DNA from: CAVPLU01 sp964601325
Lineage (GTDB): Archaea; Thermoproteota; Bathyarchaeia; 40CM-2-53-6
Length of the DNA: 64,000 nt
Assembly: GCA_964601325.1 (NCBI GenBank)
Contig: CAZRNA010000001.1
Coordinates: 38,448 to 102,447 of the forward strand
Direction of reading: 5' to 3'
Part shown: in pieces, positions 26,112 to 34,815 of the stretch
How positions within the stretch are numbered: position 1 is the first letter of the stretch
Layout of the letters: every line of letters starts with the position of its first letter
Made by a program: the position numbers and the translations under genes
Notes under the pieces: model-generated
What the model was told of the DNA's origin: nothing
What the model saw: the letters and a program-made list of their open reading frames with translations, nothing else
Databases searched by the model: none

Positions 26112-26945
26112 CTACTTCTTCGACGACTCCGAGCAGTTGACGCCCTTTACAATCAGCATCTCCGCAAATAGGTTCAACACTGTCTCCCGCCGCTCAATCT
26201 TCTCGAAAACGGCCACAATCGGGGTCAGCAGGAGATCCCTTGCCTTCGCTACGGACCGGTCAGGAAACTGCTGGATCCAAAGATCTAGCCACCTCAACTG
26301 TTTCGGAAACAGATGATACCCGTTCACCTCGACATCTGAGAAGCCCGCCTCCAATATAGCGTTCCTAATCTCACTAGGCGTAAAATGTAGCTCAGGGCTA
26401 GTGAGCTTCCTCAAGGCCCCAATCTTGCTGAGGAACACGCAAGACCAATAACGCATCCAAAGATTCTGGACGTTCGGAACTCCGACTATGATGCAGCCTC
26501 CATTCTTCGTCGCATCTCGTTGCTCGTTCAGACATGTTCTCCATTCTCGTACGTGTTCTATGCTGCCGAAACTGCAGGCAACCCCGAATGATCCAGATCT
26601 GAAGGGCAAATAACGAAAATCCGCCAGAACCGGATGCGCCTTGTCGTAGAGTCCATCGTCCATCATTCTACGACGTGCCACTTCGATAACTCTACGCGAA
26701 ACATCAACATACGCAACGTCCAGACCTCTCTGCATGAAATAGTAGGCGTACTTCGTCAACGTAGCTTCATTGTAAACGTCGAGCTTGAGTATCCACTCAC
26801 CCTGTCTCGGCTTGGTCCATTTCAGAAAGTATCTCTCGACCAAGCTCCGGTAGGCACGATCGGTCGGCGTGGGAACGGTTTGCCTGAGGTGAAACGAATG
26901 TTCGAACACGTTTTCCCATAGACGCCTCATCTCGGCGCCCGTCAT
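26112..26945 (-). CDS. Class I SAM-dependent methyltransferase
   Basis: A methyltransferase-11-like Rossmann protein. After an N-terminal helical part, WILKLDVYNEATLTKYAYYFMQRGLDVAYVDVS replaces the usual motif I, followed by VLADFRYLPFRSGSFGVACSFGSIEHV, the motif IV-post region, and GGCIIVGVPNVQNLW. The chosen start ATG 26945 lies just after the end of the upstream dehydrogenase at 26962; the frame is open to 27038. Motif I lacks the usual GxGxG (LDVYNEATLT), so SAM binding is less certain. The substrate is unknown. Confidence 0.7.
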   Translation of the reverse strand: MTGAEMRRLWENVFEHSFHLRQTVPTPTDRAYRSLVERYFLKWTKPRQGEWILKLDVYNEATLTKYAYYFMQRGLDVAYVDVSRRVIEVARRRMMDDGLYDKAHPVLADFRYLPFRSGSFGVACSFGSIEHVREWRTCLNEQRDATKNGGCIIVGVPNVQNLWMRYWSCVFLSKIGALRKLTSPELHFTPSEIRNAILEAGFSDVEVNGYHLFPKQLRWLDLWIQQFPDRSVAKARDLLLTPIVAVFEKIERRETVLNLFAEMLIVKGVNCSESSKK

Positions 26946-26961
26946 TATTGTGAGATCCCTT

Positions 26962-28188
26962 TCACCGTGAGGCAAAGCTCTGACACCATTTGAGGCTGAG
27001 ACGGCGACGAACGTACCAGCTGGCAGCTGAGATCCCACCGGGTCTTGACACGAGGCGTTTCCAGTGCCACAGAAACCGGAGTCTGTGCTTGTACGGGTGT
27101 CGCCTCGCGCCTTCTAGTTGCTCGTCAACCACGCGTCTCGCCAGCTCTCCCGGAGTACTTCCGTTTGGGCGCTCGAGCACCAGCATAACTCCATCGTGGA
27201 TTTTCTCTCGAACAACGCTCCGCAGAACATCTGTTGGAACATTTAGTCTGCACAGGAAACCTCCTAGAACGCCTCCTGCGTTTGCGACGAAGTCAGGAAT
27301 GACCAAGATGCCTCTCTCAGCGAGAGGGGCCTCGGCAGACTCACTCACAGGGGCGTTGGCACACGGGACAATCAACTTCGCTTGGACCTCGTCGATGTTT
27401 GACCTCGTGACAAGTAGTGGCCGCGCGGATGGAATCAGTACGTCGACCGACTCATTGACTATCGCGGACGGTTCTCTAATCTCAGCCATAGGCGTAGTCC
27501 TCACGTATTCCTCGAATGCGGTGAGGCCCGGGCGTTGTTTGGAATCGGAGACAAGTCCGAGGTCAATCCCGCCTTCTTGGAATAGCGCCTGTTCTTCGTT
27601 CGATATGGCGGAGACCTTCAGACCGCGTTCGACCAACATCATTCCTATCAATCTGCCAAGCCTACCAAAACCCTCAATCGCAACTGAAGAATTCCCTATT
27701 CTGTTTCCTGTCATCCTGATGCTTGTCACTACTGCTTCGACTACACCCTCGGCTGTGCATAGCCGAGCCAAAGGGATACTATCTACAGTTTTCTTGAGGA
27801 TGCTATTTCGAAGAAGGGACTCGCAACCAAGCTGTTTGTATATCGCTATTATGTCCGATTCCGTGGAGCCCATGTCTGGGCTAGGCACATAGCGTAACTC
27901 TCGAATCAGGTCAGACACAGCTTCGCCGAAGCCGGCAATTACCTTGACACGAGATCCGGATTTGGGATCAAAAGCGATTCCGGTTTTCGCTCCGCCGGCG
28001 GGAATGGCGAAGAAAGCATTCTTGCGAGTCATTGCCTGAGCGAGAAGTTTCACCTCCGCCTCACTAACATCTGGAAGGATTCGCACTCCTCCGGAGCTTG
28101 GTCCCAATAGTGTACTGTTGAGGACAAGTACGCCATCGAACCCGTGTTTCCAGTTCTCGAATCGAATGATGGCTTCTGAGTCATGCAT
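26962..28188 (-). CDS. Glu/Leu/Phe/Val dehydrogenase family protein
   Basis: An amino-acid dehydrogenase of about 408 residues. PAGGAKTGIAFDP holds the substrate-binding Lys region (GGGKGG in classical glutamate dehydrogenases), and SPDMGSTESDIIAIY is the catalytic Asp segment. SVAIEGFGRLGRLIGMML is the NAD(P)-binding motif, and IPDFVANAGGVLGGF is the family C-terminal signature. It oxidatively deaminates an amino acid to a 2-oxoacid, reducing NAD(P). The first Met in frame is at 28212; ATG 28188 is also possible and is chosen because MNVARWIT is not conserved-looking. The substrate is uncertain because the motif I Gly residues differ from GDH. Confidence 0.82.
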   Translation of the reverse strand: MHDSEAIIRFENWKHGFDGVLVLNSTLLGPSSGGVRILPDVSEAEVKLLAQAMTRKNAFFAIPAGGAKTGIAFDPKSGSRVKVIAGFGEAVSDLIRELRYVPSPDMGSTESDIIAIYKQLGCESLLRNSILKKTVDSIPLARLCTAEGVVEAVVTSIRMTGNRIGNSSVAIEGFGRLGRLIGMMLVERGLKVSAISNEEQALFQEGGIDLGLVSDSKQRPGLTAFEEYVRTTPMAEIREPSAIVNESVDVLIPSARPLLVTRSNIDEVQAKLIVPCANAPVSESAEAPLAERGILVIPDFVANAGGVLGGFLCRLNVPTDVLRSVVREKIHDGVMLVLERPNGSTPGELARRVVDEQLEGARRHPYKHRLRFLWHWKRLVSRPGGISAASWYVRRRLSLKWCQSFASR

Positions 28189-28223
28189 CGTAATCCACCT
28201 TGCCACGTTCAATGTATGTTAGG

Positions 28224-29519
28224 CTAGAACGGAACCAGCTTGATTGGGAACTGCAGAATCATCATGACAAGCAGGCAGGACAGATAGAGGCTCCTGACGT
28301 ACGGGTTAATCGAACGATGACACGTCATGCTCGCCACCATTATCGAGATAGGTCCCATCGTTGGCAACATATAGAAGATGTACATGATACGACCGGCGAA
28401 TGCTATTGGATACATTATCAGGTATGCCCAGCTCCACCAGACCAGCCCGAAGAGGTCGAGCCTTGCGCGAGTTCTCCAGTAGCTCCAGGCTGAGAACGCA
28501 AGTCCGGGAAGCATCATGTAGATCAGCATCGGATTCATCTCTCCCACATAGTTCACGGTGAGTCCGCTTACTGTGCCGCTGTAGTATTCGATAACGTTGC
28601 GATTGAATATCCAAAGCCAAGGCGGACAGATGATCCCGAAGGTAGAACTGTTCGAGCTAACGGCAACATACGATCCGTCCAAGTTATAGTGGTCGACCCT
28701 GTATAGGCCCAGCCTAGCGATATTCTGCCACGGAGTCATTTGCCACCAGACCAACATCAAAGCCGAGAGTAGGGCAACTGGTACAGCGAGACCGAGCAGT
28801 ACCTTTGCAGCCAGCACAGCTGACTCTCTTGTGATGAGTGTGCGCTTCGAAACGCGTTCGACAGCCAGAAAAGTCATGATGATCGCGATTCCGATGACGC
28901 CCATCTCCTTGGAGAGCGCCGATAGTCCAATCGCCATTCCAGCGGCAACGTAGCGGCCACGCAGGAAGAGGTAGAATCCGAGCATCATGAATGACATCAT
29001 GAAGATATCGAGCGTGAATATGCGTGAATGAATCAACGTCAGCGTGTCTAGCGAAAGAAAAGTCGCTGCGTAGAACGCGACTTGATCGGATGCAAGCCTC
29101 TTCACCGCCAGATAGAGAAACAGTAGCAGAAGTGTCCCAAAGATCACGCTCGGCAACCTGTACGCGAGCGCATTTTCGCCGAGCGCCAATGCCGATATGG
29201 CCACAATGAGCTTCGCGAGCGGGGGGTGTCCCGGATATGGATCTGTAAACTTTGGATAGATGTCAGTCACAGGATTGTCTGCGGGGCCGAAAATCATTGG
29301 CCTGCCAATTATGTTCCTCGCGGCGTTGATGAAGTAAACTTCGTCGAAGACTAGGCCCAAATCCCACGAATCCACACAGGAAGCGGGCTCGCAACGAGTT
29401 GTGAGTGGGGGAACACCAATGAATGCCAAACGAAGAGCGAGACTCGCGCACAATACGAAAAGAAATAGTCTATCCCAGTGACTGAGTCTCCGATGCAAAT
29501 GAAGGCCGGGCCAAGTCAT
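28224..29519 (-). CDS. Protein O-mannosyltransferase (GT39/PMT-like glycosyltransferase)
   Basis: A 431-residue polytopic membrane protein with about ten helices. The first extracytoplasmic loop has FDEVYFINAARNI, the Asp-Glu motif of PMT enzymes, and the FTDPYPGHPPLAKLIVA element is also characteristic. It transfers mannose or a related sugar from a lipid carrier to protein or lipid acceptors on the outer face. In this window, Thr-rich proteins at 8.6-9.9 kb are plausible acceptors. Other GT-C enzymes are possible. Confidence 0.82.
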   Translation of the reverse strand: MTWPGLHLHRRLSHWDRLFLFVLCASLALRLAFIGVPPLTTRCEPASCVDSWDLGLVFDEVYFINAARNIIGRPMIFGPADNPVTDIYPKFTDPYPGHPPLAKLIVAISALALGENALAYRLPSVIFGTLLLLFLYLAVKRLASDQVAFYAATFLSLDTLTLIHSRIFTLDIFMMSFMMLGFYLFLRGRYVAAGMAIGLSALSKEMGVIGIAIIMTFLAVERVSKRTLITRESAVLAAKVLLGLAVPVALLSALMLVWWQMTPWQNIARLGLYRVDHYNLDGSYVAVSSNSSTFGIICPPWLWIFNRNVIEYYSGTVSGLTVNYVGEMNPMLIYMMLPGLAFSAWSYWRTRARLDLFGLVWWSWAYLIMYPIAFAGRIMYIFYMLPTMGPISIMVASMTCHRSINPYVRSLYLSCLLVMMILQFPIKLVPF

Positions 29520-29661
29520 GTATGGCCTTTCCAGGAGTTATCCCGTGGGCTCAGGCTATCAATGCATGGGGCTGATTACGCTTTGTTCATGTTCGGAAGT
29601 ACGGAGGGTCGCCTCACGAGCGGAACACGATAGCAATGATGTCTGGGGGTGAGGATCCGGA

Positions 29662-30879
29662 TCACGCTTGCGATGCTTCGGGTGGCGGTTTCTTCTTCCT
29701 CGTCAGGCGGCGTCTCTTTGTTTGTTCCAATTCCCCTTTGAGGCTTTCTACCTCGGCCTTTGCTTTCTCCAGCTCCGTCGGTTCCACCTTCGCTTTTGCG
29801 CCAAACAGGTGTCCCGTCTTGTACAACGCGAGAACTGCTAGGAGAACAACAATCGCGCCAGCTGCGACGGCGATGATGGTCATCGGCTGAGAGTTGTCGA
29901 CGCTCCATTCTGCGACAAGAGGCACTGAGTTCTGCACGGTGAAGGTGTATGTTGGGTCCCTGGACTCGACTCCTTGCGGGCTGTGCCATGCAACGAACAC
30001 CGCCCTTCCGCCCAATGCACCCCAGAATCCTCCCAAGGGGGCTTCTTTCTCCACTGAGACGGACGCTTGTTGACCTTTCATGTACCATCCGTCAGGGCTA
30101 TCCATGGTTGGATTGCCAAAGTCGGAAGATAGTCTGATTCTATATCGCGTCTCAGTCTGGTATTCAGCTTTGATGTAAAGCGGCTTGTCCGCTTTGAGCG
30201 ACAGAGTTCTACCCTCCATAGGGGCACCGTTCACGACCCAGTGCACAAAGACATCTCGTTCCTTGACGTTGCTTTCGTCGATTGTAACCGTGAACTCATT
30301 TGCAGAAAGGTTGACGTTCGAGTCTACCGCTTGCCATGTGTCGGTGTGCTGTCCGTGCACATCATTGACGACGACTTCCTGCTCCACACCGTAGGCGAAT
30401 GTGTGCCCCTTCTCCGCTAACTGTGTGGTCGTCCAACATTGCTTCTCATATGTGCAGTACGGTTCCCACCAGCAGTAACCATAGTAGTCACAGTAGTAGT
30501 AAGTGTCATAACAAACCGGGACATCCTGACAGTTCTCTGTCGAGATCACATCCAGAGTCCAGACGTTATTTGGATTCGAGAATCTAGTGCAAACATCCGT
30601 GCCTTCGTACGTCGCGCAGTTTCCCTTAATCTGAGCTTCCACTTCGAAGGTGTGTGCGGTGCTCTTATCCACATTGAAGGTCTTCGTGCTACCCCCAGCC
30701 ATAGTCCCTTGTTCCTTTCCGTCTATGATCACAGTAGTAGACAGCTGAGGCGACAACCCCTTGACCGTCACAGGGATACCGATCGTCGCTGCAGCGACTG
30801 GCTGAGGTCCATAGACCAACAACAACGAGGAGATTACTAGAATACAGAAGGCTAGCGTTCTACTAACTCTGAATGACAT
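29662..30879 (-). CDS. Membrane-anchored surface protein with coiled-coil tail
   Basis: A protein of about 405 residues. A signal segment (about 8-30) is followed by an extracellular part with a Cys/Tyr-rich stretch (YYYCDYYGYCWWEPYC) and a later domain with SSDFGNPTMDSPDGWYMKG, resembling the C-terminal domain of the M6 protease at 12.9 kb. A membrane helix (about 338-360) is followed by a charged, predicted coiled-coil tail rich in Lys and Glu (ELEKAKAEVESLKGELEQ), ending KKKPPPEASQA. ATG 30879 is preferred to 30891 because a TATA-like gttttaag lies about 38 bases upstream on the minus strand. Function unknown. Confidence 0.75.
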   Translation of the reverse strand: MSFRVSRTLAFCILVISSLLLVYGPQPVAAATIGIPVTVKGLSPQLSTTVIIDGKEQGTMAGGSTKTFNVDKSTAHTFEVEAQIKGNCATYEGTDVCTRFSNPNNVWTLDVISTENCQDVPVCYDTYYYCDYYGYCWWEPYCTYEKQCWTTTQLAEKGHTFAYGVEQEVVVNDVHGQHTDTWQAVDSNVNLSANEFTVTIDESNVKERDVFVHWVVNGAPMEGRTLSLKADKPLYIKAEYQTETRYRIRLSSDFGNPTMDSPDGWYMKGQQASVSVEKEAPLGGFWGALGGRAVFVAWHSPQGVESRDPTYTFTVQNSVPLVAEWSVDNSQPMTIIAVAAGAIVVLLAVLALYKTGHLFGAKAKVEPTELEKAKAEVESLKGELEQTKRRRLTRKKKPPPEASQA

Positions 30880-31053
30880 TGCTGGAACCAATACAGTAGA
30901 GCCGACGCTTCGAACTTAAAACTTGCTACATGTAGCCAACTGGCTGAATCTTGAACTGCGGAGTCACAAGCATGTTGGATGAGTGCTTCTCGGCCTAATC
31001 TCATCGTCAGATGGATCGCTTTCATACGTCACCTGTATGTTCGCAACAATCTG

Positions 31054-31896
31054 TCACTGAGCGTCTCGTTGCATCGGACGAAGACGCATCAAGCCTCTCA
31101 GGGAGCGGATCGGTCCTAGGCGGACAAATAGGGCCTTGTGAGGTGATCGAATCACTGTGACTGATGTTTGAGGTTGCAGCTCCCTTTGAACCCGACCGTC
31201 CACCACTAGAGTCCCCTTCAGTTTCGGAGCGACCAACTCAATCTTGATCCTATTCTCCATGGACACAACTAGAGGTGTTAGATGCTCTAACGGGCAGATG
31301 AACGTTACAACAAAGGCGTCAACAGAGTTGTCCACGATCGGCCCATTCGCCGACAACGCATATGCAGTTGATCCTGTAGGAGTTGAAACGATGAGACCAT
31401 CGCCACGAAACTCCAGAAGTTGCGACTTGTCAATTGACACTATGAAGTGAAGCATCTTCGACGGCGTCCCAGATGATATCACAACCTCGTTCAAGGCGTC
31501 GATGGGGCTCTCTCCCTCGATAGCCACGGAAAGCTTTGCTCGCTCCTCTGTCTTGCACGTACCCTTAACGTAACTCTCAATCGCATGCAATGCGTTCTCA
31601 GGGTCCACTTCCGTGAGGTACCCTCTTCTGCCCATGTTAACTGCCAATATCGGCGTCTCAGGTTTCGGAATTGACATGCAAGTCTTGAGCACGGTGCCGT
31701 CTCCCCCGACAGTGACGATCAAGTCAGCATCCATCTTCGAAAACGGAACGCCCCCGGGCAACTTTGCAGCCTGAGAGAGCTGCTCCTCCGGAAGAACTTT
31801 CAGCCCCTTCTTGGTCATCTCCTTGTGGAGTTTCATCGCAACCTTCAGGGCGGCATCGTCGTCAAGCCTCGAAACTAGACCAACCTTCGTGACCAA
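31054..31896 (-). CDS. nadK: NAD kinase (PpnK/NadK)
   Basis: An enzyme of about 280 residues making NADP from NAD and ATP or polyphosphate. VTVGGDGTVLKTCMSI is the GGDGT motif, AVNMGRRGYLTEV the next strand, and GDGLIVSTPTGSTAYALSANGP the NAD-binding signature. I choose TTG 31896, giving MVTKVGLVSRLDDDAA, the usual family start; the frame is open to 32067, but a TATA-like ataaatag lies at 31934-31941. It is divergent from the aIF5A gene. It differs in family branch from the 371-residue kinase at 18.4 kb. Confidence 0.92.
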   Translation of the reverse strand: MVTKVGLVSRLDDDAALKVAMKLHKEMTKKGLKVLPEEQLSQAAKLPGGVPFSKMDADLIVTVGGDGTVLKTCMSIPKPETPILAVNMGRRGYLTEVDPENALHAIESYVKGTCKTEERAKLSVAIEGESPIDALNEVVISSGTPSKMLHFIVSIDKSQLLEFRGDGLIVSTPTGSTAYALSANGPIVDNSVDAFVVTFICPLEHLTPLVVSMENRIKIELVAPKLKGTLVVDGRVQRELQPQTSVTVIRSPHKALFVRLGPIRSLRGLMRLRPMQRDAQ

Positions 31897-31933
31897 GACC
31901 AGGTCGCTCGCACGTCTTAGGAGTCTGAATCCA

Positions 31934-31941
31934 CTATTTAT
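31934..31941 (-). promoter_or_regulatory. TATA box of nadK
   Basis: On the minus strand ataaatag lies about 40 bases ahead of the proposed TTG at 31896, which supports that start over the longer frame. Confidence 0.4.
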
Positions 31942-32050
31942 GGTATGCAAACCCCTACGAAAGAGACATTGTCGCTCGCGTGGAATCCGCGTGAGTCCTA
32001 AACGTGATTCCCAGTACGCCGTGGCCTGATGACGAGGTCGTTCTCGCAAG

Positions 32051-32059
32051 CTTTTTAGA
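32051..32059 (+). promoter_or_regulatory. TATA-like box of the aIF5A gene
   Basis: ctttttaga lies about 45 bases ahead of the TTG at 32103. A transcript starting about 25 bases downstream would leave out the upstream in-frame codons from 32004, supporting the shorter protein. Confidence 0.35.
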
Positions 32060-32102
32060 ATCGCCACTTCTAGTCAGCCTCTACGAGATCGAGGAACCAG
32101 CA

Positions 32103-32498
32103 TTGAGCAAGCCAGTCGACGTAGGTTCGCTGAAGATCGGACAATACGTTGTCATCGAAAATGAACCTTGCAAGATCGTTGAGTTCGAGAAGAGCAAACC
32201 GGGCAAGCACGGCTCAGCGAAAGCAAGAATCGTAGCAATCGGTGTTCTGACTGGCCAGAAGCGTAACGTGATCAGCCCGGTCGATGGGAAACTAGAGGTC
32301 CCGATGATAGACAAGAAGACTGGACAAGTCATCTCAATGCAGCCTGACTCGGTCCAGATCATGGACATGCAGTCATACGAGACGTTTGAGACGCCCCTGC
32401 CCGACGATGAGGAAGTGAAGTCCAAACTCGCAGCTGGCGTCGAGATAGAATACTGGGAAATGCTCGGCAAGAAGAAGATCGTGAGAACCAAAGGCTAG
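32103..32498 (+). CDS. eif5A: Translation initiation factor 5A (hypusine-containing)
   Basis: aIF5A binds stalled ribosomes and promotes peptide-bond formation, and needs a hypusine residue. The TTG at 32103 gives a 131-residue protein of family length, with MSKPVDVGSLKIGQYVVIEN at the start. The loop SKPGKHGSAK puts the modified lysine at residue 35. A C-terminal OB fold follows. The next gene encodes deoxyhypusine synthase, the enzyme that modifies it, only 44 bases downstream, so substrate and modifier are probably co-transcribed. Confidence 0.95.
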   Translation: MSKPVDVGSLKIGQYVVIENEPCKIVEFEKSKPGKHGSAKARIVAIGVLTGQKRNVISPVDGKLEVPMIDKKTGQVISMQPDSVQIMDMQSYETFETPLPDDEEVKSKLAAGVEIEYWEMLGKKKIVRTKG

Positions 32499-32541
32499 CA
32501 TCAGACTAGTCCGTGAGGAACCCACTGAACGAGGCTTCTGT

Positions 32542-33468
32542 ATGCCCTATGTCAGGCAGATGAAACTCAAGCCAGGCATGAGACTGAGCAGAATCTCAGA
32601 TCAGATGCGCCGGTCAGGCGTGCTTGGACCCAGAAGATTCGCCGACGCCGTCGAGATTCTTGCAACTATGTTCAGCGATCATAGATACACGAACATGATG
32701 GCGATCGCCGGTCCTATGGTTCCAGGGGGATTACGCCAACTCGTGAGCGACTTAGTCTCGGGCAGACGAATCCACGCGCTGATCATGACAGGTGCCAACG
32801 TGACACATGATCTCGTGGAGGCTTTGGGACACAGACATGAAATCGGAGTTGAGGCCTCTGACGACCAGAAACTGAGCAAACGCGGCTTGCATCGGATATA
32901 TGACATATACATCTCACAGCGAGCGATAGAAGCAGTCGAGAAATTCGCCTACAAGTCAGTATCCAAGATCGATGAAGAGAAGCGACGTAATATCGCACCT
33001 TGGGAGCTGCTTCGTGAAATCGGAAGCCAATTGCGTGACCCATCATCGATTCTGCGAAACGCATCACAAAGGAACGCCCCAGTGTTCTGCCCAGGCTTGC
33101 ATGATTCGATGTTTGGCAGTAACCTCTGGACGTTCGGACAGCTCAACACTCTTCAACTTAATCCAATGCGAGATTTCAGCAAGATCGTTGAGATGACCTA
33201 CGAGAGCAAGAAGATCGGACTCATCATCTTGGGCGGTGGCATGCCGAAGCACTTCAGCCTCTTGGCCAACACGTTTCGTGGTGGACTAGAGGCGGCGGTC
33301 CAGTTCACGATGGATCGACCAGAGCCAGGCGGGCTTAGTGGCGCACCACTCCGGGAAGCAGTTAGCTGGGGGAAGATCAAGCCAGGTAGCCGTACTGCGA
33401 CAGTGATAGGAGACGCAACCACGCTGTTCCCCCTAGCCTGTATCGCTGCTCTGGAGAAAGCAGCCTAA
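32542..33468 (+). CDS. dys: Deoxyhypusine synthase
   Basis: This NAD-dependent enzyme transfers the butylamine group of spermidine to the IF5A lysine. LKPGMRLSRISDQMRRSG, MIMAIAGPMVPGGLRQLV-like and ALIMTGANVTHDLVEALGH are family elements, and GVLGGGMPKHF-type sequence appears as IGLIILGGGMPKHFSLL. The C-terminus PGGLSGAPLREAVSWGKI contains the active-site region near the usual catalytic Lys. Length 308 matches archaeal enzymes. It follows the aIF5A gene. Its stop overlaps that of the convergent Hsp20 gene. Confidence 0.94.
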   Translation: MPYVRQMKLKPGMRLSRISDQMRRSGVLGPRRFADAVEILATMFSDHRYTNMMAIAGPMVPGGLRQLVSDLVSGRRIHALIMTGANVTHDLVEALGHRHEIGVEASDDQKLSKRGLHRIYDIYISQRAIEAVEKFAYKSVSKIDEEKRRNIAPWELLREIGSQLRDPSSILRNASQRNAPVFCPGLHDSMFGSNLWTFGQLNTLQLNPMRDFSKIVEMTYESKKIGLIILGGGMPKHFSLLANTFRGGLEAAVQFTMDRPEPGGLSGAPLREAVSWGKIKPGSRTATVIGDATTLFPLACIAALEKAA

Positions 33469-33872
33469 ACGAGTCGCGGCAGGCGGATTTCGAGCACGCC
33501 GCGCTTGAATTTCGAGGTCATCCCTGACTCGACGACTGGGACCGGCATGTGGATCCTAGTATGATAGGACTTGAACTGACCGCCTCTATGCCTCACACCC
33601 ATGTCGGCAAAAGTTATTCGACGCATCGTGTTTGCATGGATCTCAACCGTATCATCTGCGGGTAGTTTCAGCGTAACTTCCTCAGGGTTCACGTAGGGGA
33701 GATCCACGGTCACGATGACTTCGCTTGAGCCTACGGTTATGTTGTAAAGTGGCTCGATGCTTTCGGCGGTTTCGTTCCAGCTTGAGATGAAGGCACGTTC
33801 CACCATGAATTCGGCTCGCTTGAAGTACTCGTCCATTGCCTCGAAGATGTGTTTCTTCCTATCATGTGACAT
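33465..33872 (-). CDS. Hsp20/alpha-crystallin family protein
   Basis: A 135-residue small heat-shock-like protein. The alpha-crystallin domain spans about residues 40-133, with EVIVTVDLPYVNPEEVTLKL and a C-terminal KFKRGVLEIRLPR, the usual GVLxIxLP motif. The N-terminus is a short helical arm. It prevents protein aggregation under stress. It starts nine bases after the end of the PAC2 gene on the same strand, suggesting a proteostasis operon. Confidence 0.85.
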   Translation of the reverse strand: MSHDRKKHIFEAMDEYFKRAEFMVERAFISSWNETAESIEPLYNITVGSSEVIVTVDLPYVNPEEVTLKLPADDTVEIHANTMRRITFADMGVRHRGGQFKSYHTRIHMPVPVVESGMTSKFKRGVLEIRLPRLV

Positions 33873-33880
33873 TCTCTATC

Positions 33881-34687
33881 TCACCCGTATAGTGCTGGAA
33901 CCTCGTATTCCTGTGACTTGCCCATCTTAGCCATCTCAGTTTGTGTCCTCTTCATCACGTCTCTGGCTCGGAGACGAATCTCCTCACCCTTCTGTAGTAG
34001 GTCAGAGACTTCAACCTTCAAGCCAAGTATCTTGTTCAATGCGTTAAGAGCAGCAGCAGCCGCCTCCGGATCAGGATAGTTGTAGAATGACTGAGTTAGC
34101 AATGTGATCGCGGGCAGGTTGATCTCAGCGCACTTTCTCAGCATTAGTGCATAGGCCCCGACTATGTATCCCTCCTCGAGCACTTCGGCGGCGTCGCCCA
34201 GCTTCTTCTCCAAGGCTTTGTTGGAGAGCGCTGCGAAGACCTTTGGCGCGTCTAGGTCCTGACGGTTCTGTACGGCCATTCCGCCGATCGAGACCACTAG
34301 CTCTGCGTTACATGAAGTGGCCCAATTCACAATAGCGTCGGCCAGCGATCGTGTCAGCGACGCAGGAATTGCAGTCTCCCCCATTATCACAACTAGCGAT
34401 TGGTTCGCGAACAATCTGATGGGCGATTTCGGAAGCCCGTCATGGAGCACGATCATTGGCGGGAATAAGTCCGACTCAACGGAGCCCACTTCCTCCATTT
34501 TCAGTGAAGATACGATGTGCGATGCTGCCACGAGGCCCACTAGGCCCACGTCGGGTAAGCCGTTGATGAGAGTGAACTTCTTCGGAATGTTCCCTTTCTC
34601 TACGACCTTCACATCATCTGGCAAGAGTATTCGCCCTGTGACAAGATCCAGTGGGAAGTTACCTAGCCGAATAATGAATCTATCCAT
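33881..34687 (-). CDS. PAC2-family proteasome assembly chaperone-like protein
   Basis: A 268-residue member of the PAC2 family. LINGLPDVGLVGLVAASHI at about residues 42-60 and FPPMIVLHDGLPKSPIRLF are the family's N-terminal pattern. VSIGGMAVQNRQDLDAPKVFA and INLPAITLLTQSFYNYPDPEAAAAALNAL are the later core. Archaeal members have been linked to 20S proteasome assembly, although direct roles are not all proven. It precedes the Hsp20 gene and is divergent from srp54. Confidence 0.88.
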   Translation of the reverse strand: MDRFIIRLGNFPLDLVTGRILLPDDVKVVEKGNIPKKFTLINGLPDVGLVGLVAASHIVSSLKMEEVGSVESDLFPPMIVLHDGLPKSPIRLFANQSLVVIMGETAIPASLTRSLADAIVNWATSCNAELVVSIGGMAVQNRQDLDAPKVFAALSNKALEKKLGDAAEVLEEGYIVGAYALMLRKCAEINLPAITLLTQSFYNYPDPEAAAAALNALNKILGLKVEVSDLLQKGEEIRLRARDVMKRTQTEMAKMGKSQEYEVPALYG

Positions 34688-34815
34688 GCTCCGGCCAATT
34701 CAACGATAGGAAAGATCACAGACATGAATGACCGGGGTCATTGCATAGATGAAGAGGCTATAAGTGACATGAGTTCAAGAGCAAACAACCCTGACCTCTC
34801 GGAGAGATTGCAGCC

